Both the position numbers and the translations under genes were made by a program. From Staphylococcus kloosii (GTDB taxonomy: Bacteria; Bacillota; Bacilli; Staphylococcales; Staphylococcaceae), in assembly GCF_003019255.1 (NCBI RefSeq), contig NZ_CP027846.1:620001-684000 (forward strand): a stretch of DNA of 64,000 nt, in the 5' to 3' direction. Of this stretch, positions 35,604 to 44,936 are shown one piece after another. The notes under the pieces are model-generated. The model was not told the origin of the DNA. It saw only the letters and a list, made by a program, of their open reading frames with translations, and ran no database searches. Position 1 is the first letter of the stretch, and every line of letters starts with the position of its first letter.

Positions 35604-36842
35604 ATGCAAGATATACAAAAAGTAGACGAAGAAAGTAAGTTTAAAATAGATCAATCTGGAGATGTAAGTTCGCCATTAGGTTTTATTTCTGGTGGTTTAC
35701 ATACAGGATTAAGAAAAAGTAAACATGATTTTGGTTGGATATATTCGACGACAGAGGCACAGGCAGCTGGTGTTTATACTTTAAATCGATTCAAAGCTGC
35801 CCCATTAAAATTAACTCAAGACAGTATTGCCGTTAATAATACATTACAAGCAATTGTTGTTAATTCTGCAATTGCTAATGCGTGTACTGGAGAACAAGGT
35901 ATTAAAGATGCGCAAGATATGCAAAGTTGGGTGGCACAAAAATTAAACATTGTGAATAATAACGTTGGCGTTGCTTCGACAGGCGTGATAGGTGATTTCT
36001 TACCAATGGATAAAATTCAATACGGTGCCGAACATGTACTCGAAGAGCAATATAACTATGGTGAAAACTTTAATAAAGCTATATTAACTACTGATTTATT
36101 TCCAAAACATGTTGCTGTTGAAGTAGACATTGATGGCCAAAAGGTTACTATAGGTGGAACGGCAAAAGGTTCAGGCATGATCCATCCAAATATGGCTACC
36201 ATGCTTGGGTTTATAACTACTGATGCAAATATAGCTTCTTCGAAGTTACAACAAGTATTAAAATCTGCGGTTGATTCTTCTTTTAATATGATTACTGTGG
36301 ATGGAGATTGTAGTACAAATGACATGGTATTATTTATGGCTAATGGCCAAGTTAATCATAATGAATTAGATGAAAAGCATCCAAATTGGCAAGCTTTTGT
36401 AGCTGCAGTGAAGTATGTTTGTAACACTTTAGCTAAATCTATAGCTAAAGATGGCGAAGGTGCAACTAAATTAGTTACTTCTAAAGTGACTGGAGCAGAA
36501 AATATAGAAGAAGCACGTAAAATAGCTAAAAGTATAGTGTCTTCTAATTTAGTTAAAACGGCTATCCATGGCGAGGATGCCAATTTCGGTCGTATTGTAG
36601 CTGCGATAGGATATGCGTCAGAATTGGTTGATCCTAATGAAACCTTTGTAACGTTATGTGGTCTTCCAGTCGTTGATAAAGGCGTGTTTTTATCATTTGA
36701 CGAAGAAGAGATGAAAAAGCGTTTGAGTGAAGACAATATAGCTATTAGTGCTCAAGTAGGTAAGGGTGAAGGTCAAGCGGTAGCATATGGTTGTGACTTG
36801 TCATACGATTACGTACGTATAAATGCATCGTATAGAACGTAA
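35604..36842 (+). CDS. argJ: Bifunctional glutamate N-acetyltransferase/ornithine acetyltransferase
   Basis: 412 aa proenzyme. It cleaves itself before the Thr of the ATML motif, here GMIHPNMATMLGFITTDA, and moves acetyl from acetylornithine to glutamate (cyclic pathway). TGVIGDFLP, DGDCSTNDMV and the C-terminal CDLSYDYVRINASYRT match the family. It provides N-acetylglutamate without ArgA or ArgE. Preceded by GGAGA. Confidence 0.95.
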   Translation: MQDIQKVDEESKFKIDQSGDVSSPLGFISGGLHTGLRKSKHDFGWIYSTTEAQAAGVYTLNRFKAAPLKLTQDSIAVNNTLQAIVVNSAIANACTGEQGIKDAQDMQSWVAQKLNIVNNNVGVASTGVIGDFLPMDKIQYGAEHVLEEQYNYGENFNKAILTTDLFPKHVAVEVDIDGQKVTIGGTAKGSGMIHPNMATMLGFITTDANIASSKLQQVLKSAVDSSFNMITVDGDCSTNDMVLFMANGQVNHNELDEKHPNWQAFVAAVKYVCNTLAKSIAKDGEGATKLVTSKVTGAENIEEARKIAKSIVSSNLVKTAIHGEDANFGRIVAAIGYASELVDPNETFVTLCGLPVVDKGVFLSFDEEEMKKRLSEDNIAISAQVGKGEGQAVAYGCDLSYDYVRINASYRT

Positions 36843-36854
36843 AGGAGAATCTTT

Positions 36855-37613
36855 ATGAGTTATATAGTGATAAAAATTGGCGGTAGTACATTAACGAATT
36901 TAGATGATTCAATTATTGACGATATTTATAAATTAAAAGAACAAGGTTATAAACCGATTATCGTTCATGGTGGTGGACCATTTATCAATGAGGCATTGAG
37001 TCATTATAACGTTGAACCTGAATTTAAAGATGGTTTAAGAGTGACATCAGAGCAAGTGTTAGATGTTACTTGCCAAACATTGATTGGAAAAGTTAATCCT
37101 CAGATTGTAACTAAGTTAAACAAAAAAGGTCGAAGTGCAATAGGAATAAATGGTATGGATGCACAATTTTTCGATATTGAACCACTTGATAAAAAGTATG
37201 GTTTTGTAGGAACACCTACATTTATCAATACAGAATTATTGAGTCACTTAACTGCTCATTATATTCCTGTGATTGCGTCTATTGGTTTAAAACAAGGAAC
37301 TACGCAACAATATAATATTAATGCTGATACATTAGCGTATAAAGTAGCAGAAGCGTTAGCTGCTCCGTTATATATATTAAGCGATATTCCTGGCGTCTTA
37401 ATAGAAGATCAAGTGCAACATTCTCTTTGTGAAAATGATATAAAAAGATATATTGCAGAAAATCATATATATGGTGGCATGATACCTAAAGTACAAGATG
37501 CAGTATTAGCCATTAATAATGGATGTACAAAGGTGATAATTGCTGCAGGTTCAGAACAGCATATTGTTCAAAAAGTGCATGAAGGTCAATCTGTTGGTAC
37601 TACAATTTATTAA
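36855..37613 (+). CDS. argB: Acetylglutamate kinase
   Basis: 252 aa amino acid kinase. It phosphorylates N-acetylglutamate, the controlled step in many species. KIGGSTL (residues 7-13), VHGGGPFINEAL, NINADTLAYKVAEAL and GGMIPKVQDAV are present. It lacks the N-terminal helix of arginine-sensitive hexameric forms, so direct arginine inhibition is not expected. Last gene of the operon. Confidence 0.95.
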   Translation: MSYIVIKIGGSTLTNLDDSIIDDIYKLKEQGYKPIIVHGGGPFINEALSHYNVEPEFKDGLRVTSEQVLDVTCQTLIGKVNPQIVTKLNKKGRSAIGINGMDAQFFDIEPLDKKYGFVGTPTFINTELLSHLTAHYIPVIASIGLKQGTTQQYNINADTLAYKVAEALAAPLYILSDIPGVLIEDQVQHSLCENDIKRYIAENHIYGGMIPKVQDAVLAINNGCTKVIIAAGSEQHIVQKVHEGQSVGTTIY

Positions 37614-37662
37614 AAAAGAGGTTAAGTTGCGACGTCAACGCGTCAGGACTTAACCTCTTTTT
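37613..37662. terminator. Bidirectional terminator between argB and the DapE-like gene
   Basis: Perfect 15-bp stem AAAAAGAGGTTAAGT / ACTTAACCTCTTTTT around a 20-base loop; serves two convergent genes. Confidence 0.9.
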
Positions 37663-37678
37663 GCACTATAAAGCCGTA

Positions 37679-38905
37679 TTATTTTGTATAATTTGTTAAA
37701 AGTTCTTTATAGAAATCAATAAATTGTAAATATTTTTCTTTGCTCACACATTCATCTAATTGGTGAGGGTTTTCACCAGGGCCAAATACTAATAATGGGA
37801 AAGATTCATCTTTACTTTTTAGTAAGTTAGATGCGTCTGTTACAGCAACAGTAGGTGATGCTATAAAATCTCTATTGAATAAACGATCACCAATTGATTT
37901 AGCGGTATCGATTAATGAGTTTTTGCCTGTTGTTAATACAGGGTCTAAATCTAAATAAAGATCACTTTCTAAAGAACCACCATTTTCATTGTGTTTAGAT
38001 AAAGTTTCATTGAATAATGATTTAACTTGATTGTTATCATATTCAGGAATAGTACGAATATTAAAGTCTGCAGTAGCTGTTTCAGGGACTGAGTTGACTT
38101 GTACGCCACCGTTAATTAACGTATTGCTTATTACTAAACCACTTAAAACATCTTCAACATCGTCTTTAGTAACGTTGCTTGGTAATGTTTTATTAAAGTT
38201 TGAAATTAAGTTAGAGAAATCAAATGCTTCGCCTTTAACGTCTCTAGAAATTTGTTGTGCTGCATCATCAATATCTTGAATAAATTTAAGTAATGGTGTG
38301 ATTGCATTTTTACCTATAATTGGCATAGAGCTATGTGCTGATACGCCATTAGATTTAATGCGATAGTCCATTGACCCTTTATGTGCATATACGAGCATAT
38401 CTTGACAAGGTTCAGCAATGACAAGTGCTTCCACGTCATCCATATAACCTTTTTCGTATAAGCTTTGAGAACCTAATTGTTCCATTTCTTCACCGGTAGT
38501 GGCTAAAAATCTAATTTTACCATTAGTTAATGCATTACTATTGTGAATATCGATAAGTGAAATTGCTAGCGCAGCTAGGCCAGATTTCATATCTGCGGCA
38601 CCTCTACCATATAAAAAACCATTGTCTTCAGTTAATTTAAATGGTTCATATGACCATTGAGAACGGTCGCCTTCAGATACAACATCCATGTGACCTGAAA
38701 TACCGATGACTGGTCCTTGGTCACCAATTTCAGCGATTAAATTTGCACGACGTTCATCTACTTGATCGATTGTAGACTCAATGCCGTGTTGTTGGAAAAG
38801 GTTTTGAAGATATTTACAAACCTCAAGTTCATTATCATTAACTGTGTTCATTTCCACAATATCTGATAAAATCTGTACTTTTTCTTCGTTAGAAAATGTA
38901 CTCAT
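37679..38905 (-). CDS. dapE: Succinyl-diaminopimelate desuccinylase-like M20 peptidase
   Basis: 408 aa di-zinc hydrolase of the ArgE/DapE family. GISGHMDVVSEGD, GRGAADMKSGLAAL, TGEEMEQLG and a C-terminal HQLDECV segment give the metal ligands. It is annotated as DapE in staphylococci, although these bacteria make lysine by the acetylase route, so the name may overstate what is known. Start ATG 38905 after AAAGGAG; the seven extra upstream codons overlap that site. Single gene. Confidence 0.8.
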   Translation of the reverse strand: MSTFSNEEKVQILSDIVEMNTVNDNELEVCKYLQNLFQQHGIESTIDQVDERRANLIAEIGDQGPVIGISGHMDVVSEGDRSQWSYEPFKLTEDNGFLYGRGAADMKSGLAALAISLIDIHNSNALTNGKIRFLATTGEEMEQLGSQSLYEKGYMDDVEALVIAEPCQDMLVYAHKGSMDYRIKSNGVSAHSSMPIIGKNAITPLLKFIQDIDDAAQQISRDVKGEAFDFSNLISNFNKTLPSNVTKDDVEDVLSGLVISNTLINGGVQVNSVPETATADFNIRTIPEYDNNQVKSLFNETLSKHNENGGSLESDLYLDLDPVLTTGKNSLIDTAKSIGDRLFNRDFIASPTVAVTDASNLLKSKDESFPLLVFGPGENPHQLDECVSKEKYLQFIDFYKELLTNYTK

Positions 38906-38926
38906 GTTATACCACTCCTTTGACAA

Positions 38927-39267
38927 ACTATAATAAAGTATACACCCCTCAAATTAATTTGATAAGCAAAGCGTTTTGATAATGAATTAAATTTGTTTTC
39001 ACATTTAATATTATTAGTTAACTTTTGGTAAATGACAATGTCATTTTGAAAATAGAAAGGTTACATTTAATGTATCGAATAAGGTGTCTTGAACATTGTT
39101 AAATCAACTTTTTAGACGTCCAGTAGTCTTATCCAGTGTCTAAAATTTTTAAGTTGTAAAGTAGTAAAACAATGTAGTTATTAAGTAAAAGAAAGGGACT
39201 TGTCAAATGTAAGTGAATAATGTATTAATTGATTTAAGGTGTTGAGTTAGGAAAGGAAAAAATTAAT
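38927..39267. other. Gene-free region before xylB with a hairpin
   Basis: Divergent promoter region. One inverted repeat stands out: AACTTTTTAGAC (39106-39117) and GTCTAAAATTTTTAAGTT (39138-39155), a stem followed by T's that could act as a leader terminator or protein site. The known XylR operator of staphylococci (TTAGTTTGTTT type) was not found. Confidence 0.45.
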
Positions 39268-40776
39268 GTGGAAAAATTAGTACTAGGCATTGATATTGGG
39301 ACGAGCTCAATCAAGACCTTAGCAGTTAATGACAAAGGTCATATAATTGCTTCTGCGAGTTCGCCATTAACGATTCAACATGCTTATCCTGGTTATAGTG
39401 AACAACAACCCGACGAATGGTTTTCGGTAACTATTGAGACGATGCGAGAAGTTATAAATGATTTGAAGCAAACGCATTCTAAATTTGAAATAAATGGCAT
39501 ATCATTTTCTGGTCAAATGCATGGTTTAATTGTGTTGGACGAGGCGTACAAAGTCATTAGACCTGCCATATTGTGGAACGATACACGGTCGACTGCCCAA
39601 TGTGAAGAGATTAAATCACAACTAGGTGATATTGTGTTGGGCAATCCTGTGTTAGAAGGCTTTACATTAACTAAATTAATGTGGTTAAAACAACACGAAC
39701 CAGAGCATTGGTCTAAGACAAAAGTATTTTTGTTACCTAAAGACTATGTGCGCTTCAAATTAACAGATACAATCAATATGGAATTGTCCGATGCGTCGAG
39801 TACATTATTATTAGATCCAGTGACGAACAAATGGTCAGAAGATGTAGGCAGACGATTTGATATTGCGAATATTTATCCACCACTCGTTACCTCGGATACA
39901 CAAGTAGGCTATTTGAAACAGTCTATTGCCGAAGAGCTAGGCATTACGAATAAAGTTGCAGTGTTTGCCGGCGGTGGTGATAATGCTTGTGGGGCTATTG
40001 GTGCAGGTGTCATTGAACCTAATCAATCGTTATGTAGCATTGGTACATCAGGCGTAATTTTATCTTGTGAAGCAAAGCAAGATGCCGTATATGGTAACAA
40101 TATTCATATGTTTAAACATGCTGTAAATAATTTATCGTATGCTATGGGTGTGACGCTCTCGGCTGGTTATAGTTTGAATTGGTTTAAACGTCATTGTGGT
40201 CAACATTATTCTTTTGCTGAAATTATGTCATGTGCCGAACAATCTAAAGTTGGTGCTCAAGGACTTATATTTGCACCATACTTAACCGGTGAACGCACGC
40301 CGCATGGAGATGCCAATATTCGTGGTAGTTTTATTGGATTAAGTGGCATGCATTCATTTGGTGACATGGCTCGTGCAGTCGTCGAAGGCATTACTTATTC
40401 GTTATACGAGTCTATAGCTTATTTGCGTACGCAAGGTAAGCACATAACAGAAGTTGTAGCTATTGGTGGTGGTGCGAAAAGTGATTTCTGGTTACAATTG
40501 CAAGCTGATGTATTTAATGCGAAAGTATATAAATTAAAACATGAAGAAGGGCCATCTATGGGTGCAGCAATGATCGCTGCTACAGGTTTGAAATGGTATG
40601 ATGACATCGCCTCATGTGTTGAACATTTCATCCATAAAGATAAAATATTTGAGCCCGATAAAGAACGTCATGTTGCTTACCAAAGTTATTTTGATGTATA
40701 TAAAGCAGTCTATAATCAAACGCAACCTCTAACTAAAAAGTTACTTGAGTTAACTAAAGAAAATGCACATCATTAA
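39268..40776 (+). CDS. xylB: Xylulokinase-like FGGY carbohydrate kinase
   Basis: 502 aa FGGY kinase: phosphate loop LGIDIGTSSIKTL (residues 5-17), SFSGQMHGLIVLD, LWNDTRSTAQ, CSIGTSGVI and the C-terminal VAIGGGAKSDFWLQ. SGQMHG and NDTRS favour xylulokinase (D-xylulose to xylulose-5-phosphate). No xylA, xylR or transporter is adjacent, so it could serve polyols that enter as xylulose, and the polyol-type permease at 44937 is a possible functional partner. GTG start after GGAAAGGAAAA. No terminator seen before the TPP riboswitch. Confidence 0.85.
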   Translation: MEKLVLGIDIGTSSIKTLAVNDKGHIIASASSPLTIQHAYPGYSEQQPDEWFSVTIETMREVINDLKQTHSKFEINGISFSGQMHGLIVLDEAYKVIRPAILWNDTRSTAQCEEIKSQLGDIVLGNPVLEGFTLTKLMWLKQHEPEHWSKTKVFLLPKDYVRFKLTDTINMELSDASSTLLLDPVTNKWSEDVGRRFDIANIYPPLVTSDTQVGYLKQSIAEELGITNKVAVFAGGGDNACGAIGAGVIEPNQSLCSIGTSGVILSCEAKQDAVYGNNIHMFKHAVNNLSYAMGVTLSAGYSLNWFKRHCGQHYSFAEIMSCAEQSKVGAQGLIFAPYLTGERTPHGDANIRGSFIGLSGMHSFGDMARAVVEGITYSLYESIAYLRTQGKHITEVVAIGGGAKSDFWLQLQADVFNAKVYKLKHEEGPSMGAAMIAATGLKWYDDIASCVEHFIHKDKIFEPDKERHVAYQSYFDVYKAVYNQTQPLTKKLLELTKENAHH

Positions 40777-40872
40777 TTTACAAAGTAGTTTGCAATTTCT
40801 AAAAACTTGAGTTACATTAACGTTATTGATTCATTGATTTTCACAACACAAAAATTAACAATTTTATATAAA

Positions 40873-40965
40873 CCACTGGAAGTGCCTTTTTAAAAGGCTG
40901 AGATCGAAATCGTCATTTCGAAATTCCCCGAACCTGATCCAGTTCATACTGGCGTAGGAAAGTGG
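40873..40965 (+). ncRNA. TPP riboswitch (THI element)
   Basis: P1 arms CCACT (40873-40877) and AGTGG (40961-40965). The conserved core GGCTGAGATCG precedes the highly conserved ACCTGATCCAGTTCATACTGG and GCGTAGGAAAGTGG segments. It binds thiamine pyrophosphate and switches off the thi operon through the terminator downstream. Confidence 0.97.
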
Positions 40966-40997
40966 CGTTACTTAGACGATTTTTATATTTGACTATA

Positions 40998-41037
40998 AAC
41001 GTTATTTTTCTATCCAGAAAAATAACGTTTTTTTTAT
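40998..41037 (+). terminator. Expression-platform terminator of the TPP riboswitch
   Basis: Strong stem AACGTTATTTTTC / GAAAAATAACGTT and eight T, 33 bases after the aptamer and 22 before the first gene. Confidence 0.88.
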
Positions 41038-41058
41038 TTTATATAGAGGTGAATACCA

Positions 41059-41643
41059 ATGTTTGTAGCTATCACGCCATACAAAATATTAAATCAGCTA
41101 GATATTGAACATTACAAATCCATTTTAGAATATTACGATCACTTAATTATACGTACCCCTATGACGACGTCTCAACTGATAGATTGGATAACAGCAGCTA
41201 TTGAACATGGTATTAGTAAAGATAAATTAACTGTGCATAGTAATGTAGATGTATTTATTGCTTGCGCTATGACGTCTATCCATTTCAGTGAATATCATAG
41301 TGCACTAAAAAATTTTAAAACTCAACATCCTCAAGCAATAGTAAGCATGTCTACACACAGTGAAGAAAGTGTCATTTATGCAGAACAACAGCAATGTGAT
41401 TATGTATTGTTTGGTCATGTTTTTCCTACATCGTCCAAACCACATCAAGAACCTAGGTCGCAACGCGAAATTACGCAAGTACTAAACAAAGAAATTAAAG
41501 TTATTGCGCTTGGTGGCATAAATCTTCGTACTATAGCGCAATTGCCACGAGGTTTTGCTGGCATCGCTGGTATTTCATTATTTTATAACAGTGATAACCA
41601 AACTTTACGAAAATTTATAGAGGAGTGGTCAAATTATGTTTGA
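41059..41643 (+). CDS. tenI: Thiazole tautomerase TenI-like
   Basis: 194 aa, thiamine-phosphate-synthase-like TIM barrel. DYVLFGHVFPTSSKP, VIALGGI and GFAGIAGISLF follow the TenI/ThiE fold, but key ThiE pyrophosphate-binding residues seem missing. TenI aromatises the ThiG product. It is the first gene after the riboswitch and overlaps thiO by eight bases, exactly the TenI position in Bacillus operons. Confidence 0.87.
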   Translation: MFVAITPYKILNQLDIEHYKSILEYYDHLIIRTPMTTSQLIDWITAAIEHGISKDKLTVHSNVDVFIACAMTSIHFSEYHSALKNFKTQHPQAIVSMSTHSEESVIYAEQQQCDYVLFGHVFPTSSKPHQEPRSQREITQVLNKEIKVIALGGINLRTIAQLPRGFAGIAGISLFYNSDNQTLRKFIEEWSNYV

Positions 41644-42754
41644 TGTACTCATTATCGGTTCCGGTGTGATGGGCATGTCTGTCGCGCGTAATTTAAAACA
41701 TCATAAGTTGAATATAGGCATTATTGATAGAGACATTGACGGCATGCATGCTTCTTATAAGGCAGGTGGTATGTTAGGCGCGCAAAATGAGTTTTCTAAA
41801 GATAGTCCGACGTATCGCTTGGCTTTGGAATCACAGCAATATTTCAAACAGTTGAGCGACCAGCTGCTCTCGGAAGTTGGATGTGATATTGAATATAAAG
41901 AAACAGGATTGATTAAATTAGCCTATAAAGCTCAAGACAATAACAAAGTGATAGCGCAACATAACTTTTTATCACGTGTTAATCCTGATGTAAGATTGTT
42001 AGAACAACAAGAAGCGCATCGCTTAACAGGTAATAATCTTAATATTGAAGAGATCATGGCATTGTATATTCCTAATGATCACCAAATAAATGCGAATAAG
42101 TATACAAAGGCTTTGTATCAATCGTTAAAAGTGAATAACATTGAACGTATACAACATACAGAAGTATTGGCAATTAAAAAAGGCAAAGGAATATATAAAG
42201 TAATGACGAATAAAGGTGATTATTACGCTCCAAAAGTTGTCGTTGCAGGTGGTGCATGGAGTCATAAATTAGTGCAAGCACAATTAAAAGATCGTCAATT
42301 AACAGGTGTAAAAGGCGAGGTTATATTGATGGAACAAGAAGGTTTGGGTTTGCAGTCGACAATATTTATGACAAATGGTTGCTACTTAGTTCCGAAAAAT
42401 AAAAATAGAGTGCTTATTGGTGCTACAAGTTATTTTGATGACTATTCGGTGGGTGTCTCACAACGTGGTGTTGATTGGTTAATTAATAGCGCTACTCATC
42501 ATATACCGAAACTAAAATATGCTCGTAAATTAAAGGAATGGTCAGGCGTTCGTCCGCATATTGCCAATGAAATTCCAATTATGGACGAAGTGGACGAAGG
42601 ATTATTTGTTATTACCGGTCATTATCGTAACGGCATTTTATTATCTCCAATAGTCGGTGAACTTATGAGTAAATGGATGCTAACAAATATAAAACCGCAG
42701 ATATTAAATGATTTTACAGTAAAAGGATGTGTGTTAAATGGAAGTCATGATTAA
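41636..42754 (+). CDS. thiO: Glycine oxidase
   Basis: 372 aa FAD enzyme. VLIIGSGVMGMSVARNL (residues 4-20) is the dinucleotide motif; YKAGGMLGAQNEF and the C-terminal TGHYRNGILLSP match ThiO. It oxidises glycine to the imine used by ThiG for the thiazole ring, the aerobic route in place of ThiH. Overlaps tenI and thiS. Confidence 0.92.
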   Translation: MFDVLIIGSGVMGMSVARNLKHHKLNIGIIDRDIDGMHASYKAGGMLGAQNEFSKDSPTYRLALESQQYFKQLSDQLLSEVGCDIEYKETGLIKLAYKAQDNNKVIAQHNFLSRVNPDVRLLEQQEAHRLTGNNLNIEEIMALYIPNDHQINANKYTKALYQSLKVNNIERIQHTEVLAIKKGKGIYKVMTNKGDYYAPKVVVAGGAWSHKLVQAQLKDRQLTGVKGEVILMEQEGLGLQSTIFMTNGCYLVPKNKNRVLIGATSYFDDYSVGVSQRGVDWLINSATHHIPKLKYARKLKEWSGVRPHIANEIPIMDEVDEGLFVITGHYRNGILLSPIVGELMSKWMLTNIKPQILNDFTVKGCVLNGSHD

Positions 42755-42938
42755 TGGTGACACATTTAAATTTGGTGAACAATTAACATTATTAGAATTA
42801 TTGCAACAACTCGAAATAGATGAACAACGCGTTATTGTTGAACATAATAGCAAGTTAATTAAGCAAGACGCATTTGCATCACAAGTAGTTTCAGCAAATG
42901 ACAAATTAGAGTTATTAGAATTCGTTGGAGGCGGTTAA
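42738..42938 (+). CDS. thiS: Sulfur carrier protein ThiS
   Basis: 66 aa ubiquitin-like protein ending in the required Gly-Gly (EFVGGG). ThiF adenylates this tail and it then carries thiocarboxylate sulfur to ThiG. It overlaps thiO by 17 bases. The codons for the C-terminal glycines double as the ribosome site (GGAGG, 42927-42931) of thiG. Confidence 0.94.
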   Translation: MEVMINGDTFKFGEQLTLLELLQQLEIDEQRVIVEHNSKLIKQDAFASQVVSANDKLELLEFVGGG

Positions 42939-42939
42939 T

Positions 42940-43707
42940 ATGTTTAAAATTGGACAATTTGAAATAAAATCAAGATTATTGCTAGGTACTGGTAAATTTG
43001 AAAATGAAACAATACAAACACAAGCAATTAATGCTGCAGAAACTTCGGTTTTAACTTTTGCTGTAAGAAGAATGAATTTGTATGACAAAAACTTACCTAA
43101 CCCACTAGCGAATATAAATTTACAAGACTACATTACTTTCCCTAATACAGCGGGAGCAAAAACAGCAGAAGAAGCGATTAGAATTGCCGAAATAGCTAAT
43201 CACGCCGGCGTATGTGACATGATTAAAGTAGAAGTAATTGGGGATGATGAAACATTATTACCTGACCCATTAGCTACGTATGAGGCATGTAAAGTGTTGT
43301 TAGAAAAAGGGTACACTGTATGTCCTTATGTATCTAATGACGTCGTATTGGCGAAACGTCTCGTAGAGTTAGGCGTACATGCGATTATGCCGTTAGCATC
43401 ACCTATTGGTACCGGAAGAGGCATTAATAACCCATTAAATCTACGCTATATTATCGAAAAAGTAGACGTACCAGTCATCGTTGATGCTGGCATCGGCTCT
43501 CCTAAAGATGCATGTCATGCGATGGAACTAGGGGCCGATGGCATTTTGTTAAATACTGCTATTTCAAGCGCACAAGATCCTGTGAAAATGGCCGAAGCTA
43601 TGAAATTAGGTATTCAAGCCGGTAGATTAAGTTATGAAGCGGGCAGAATACCAGTTAAATATACTGCACAAGCTTCAAGCCCTGTAGAAGGTATTGGCTT
43701 CCTATGA
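42940..43707 (+). CDS. thiG: Thiazole synthase
   Basis: 255 aa TIM barrel. It builds thiazole phosphate from DXP, the glycine imine and ThiS thiocarboxylate. LLLGTGKFENE, VRRMNLYD, VIVDAGIGSPKDACHAMELG and AGRIP are signatures. An in-frame TTG-type extension at 42925 is unlikely; ATG 42940 is 8 bases after GGAGG. The stop overlaps the thiF start. Confidence 0.95.
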   Translation: MFKIGQFEIKSRLLLGTGKFENETIQTQAINAAETSVLTFAVRRMNLYDKNLPNPLANINLQDYITFPNTAGAKTAEEAIRIAEIANHAGVCDMIKVEVIGDDETLLPDPLATYEACKVLLEKGYTVCPYVSNDVVLAKRLVELGVHAIMPLASPIGTGRGINNPLNLRYIIEKVDVPVIVDAGIGSPKDACHAMELGADGILLNTAISSAQDPVKMAEAMKLGIQAGRLSYEAGRIPVKYTAQASSPVEGIGFL

Positions 43708-44705
43708 TAACTCGCTATAATCGTCAGACCCGTTATCAACGTTTTGGCGCACCAGGTCAACAATGCTTGCAGACAATGCATGTCATGATCTTTGGTGCAG
43801 GTGCGCTTGGTAGTAACATTGCAGAGATGTTAACGCGAATGGGTGTACATGAAATTTCGGTTATTGATATGGATATCGTAGAATTAAGTAATTTACACAG
43901 ACAAGCATTATATGATGAAGCAGATGCGCAACAAATGTTGCCTAAAGTTGAAGCTTTAAAAAGTAAATTAAATAAAATTAACACGACAGTCAAAATCAAT
44001 ATTCTATATGAAGAACTGACTGCCACAAATATTGAAAAATTATTAAGCGACTCTAATCCAGATATTGTGATGGATGGTATGGATCATTTCGAAATTAGGT
44101 ATCTTATCAATGAGGCTTGTCATAAATTACAAATTCCTTGGATTTATGGTGCGGCTGTAGGGAGCAAAGGTACGGTTTACGCTATTGATTATAAAGGACC
44201 GTGCTTAAAGTGTTTATTACAAGCAGTACCAAGTACTGGTGAAAGTTGTGCCATCAACGGCGTCTTACCACCAGTAATTAATCAAGTCGTTAGTATGCAA
44301 GTGTCAGAACTGATGCGTTATGTGGCCGGTGAAGGATTTTCAAAAAAGTTAATTACGATTGATACGTTTGATTTAAAACAACAAGCAATTAATATCGATA
44401 GCTTGAAAAATGATCGATGCCACGTTTGTAAACAAGGCGAATATGAATTGTTGAATAAAACTCGGTCTAGTCAAATCGAATCAATGTGTGGCGATGCATA
44501 TTTATTTAGATTTAAGAGACAGGCATTTGATTATGCAACCTATTTCCCAGGTCATATTATTAAAGAAAATGCATTTGCTAAGTTAATTCAATATAAAGAT
44601 GTGAATTGTACACTCTTTAAAGATGGGCGTATGAATGTGCATGGTATTGAAGATGATTCTACAGCACGACAATTATATGAAGAATTTAATAAACAATTAA
44701 AATAG
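43704..44705 (+). CDS. thiF: ThiS adenylyltransferase (E1-like)
   Basis: 333 aa MoeB/ThiF family. ATP site VMIFGAGALGSNIAEML, RYNRQTRYQRFG at the N-terminus, DGMDHFEIRYLINEA, and a zinc-type CLKC (near residue 172) with CHVCKQG further on. A C-terminal extension of about 90 residues beyond the E1 core is present. Position after thiG supports ThiF over MoeB. Terminator follows. Confidence 0.9.
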   Translation: MITRYNRQTRYQRFGAPGQQCLQTMHVMIFGAGALGSNIAEMLTRMGVHEISVIDMDIVELSNLHRQALYDEADAQQMLPKVEALKSKLNKINTTVKINILYEELTATNIEKLLSDSNPDIVMDGMDHFEIRYLINEACHKLQIPWIYGAAVGSKGTVYAIDYKGPCLKCLLQAVPSTGESCAINGVLPPVINQVVSMQVSELMRYVAGEGFSKKLITIDTFDLKQQAINIDSLKNDRCHVCKQGEYELLNKTRSSQIESMCGDAYLFRFKRQAFDYATYFPGHIIKENAFAKLIQYKDVNCTLFKDGRMNVHGIEDDSTARQLYEEFNKQLK

Positions 44706-44714
44706 ATGAATATA

Positions 44715-44757
44715 AAAAGAGCGATAAGTAGCTAAATAAACTTATCGTTCTTTTTTA
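44715..44757 (+). terminator. Terminator of the thi operon
   Basis: Stem AAAAAGAGCGATAAGT / ACTTATCGTTCTTTTT with T-run. Confidence 0.9.
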
Positions 44758-44854
44758 TTGTGAAAATAATGAAATGGCAAAAACGAAAATAAATGAAAAT
44801 AAACAAAAACAAGTTTGCATTATAAGAAAAAATGAAATAGAATATAATAAACAA

Positions 44855-44869
44855 ATGAAAGCGTTTTCT
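44855..44869. promoter_or_regulatory. cre site before the polyol-type permease
   Basis: ATGAAAGCGTTTTCT fits the CcpA cre consensus WTGNAANCGNWNNCW at every fixed position. Confidence 0.75.
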
Positions 44870-44936
44870 AAAACAAGATAAATGCATAACTTTCTGTTAT
44901 TTGGAAAACGTAAATGATAAAGGGGTGTCGTTACTT

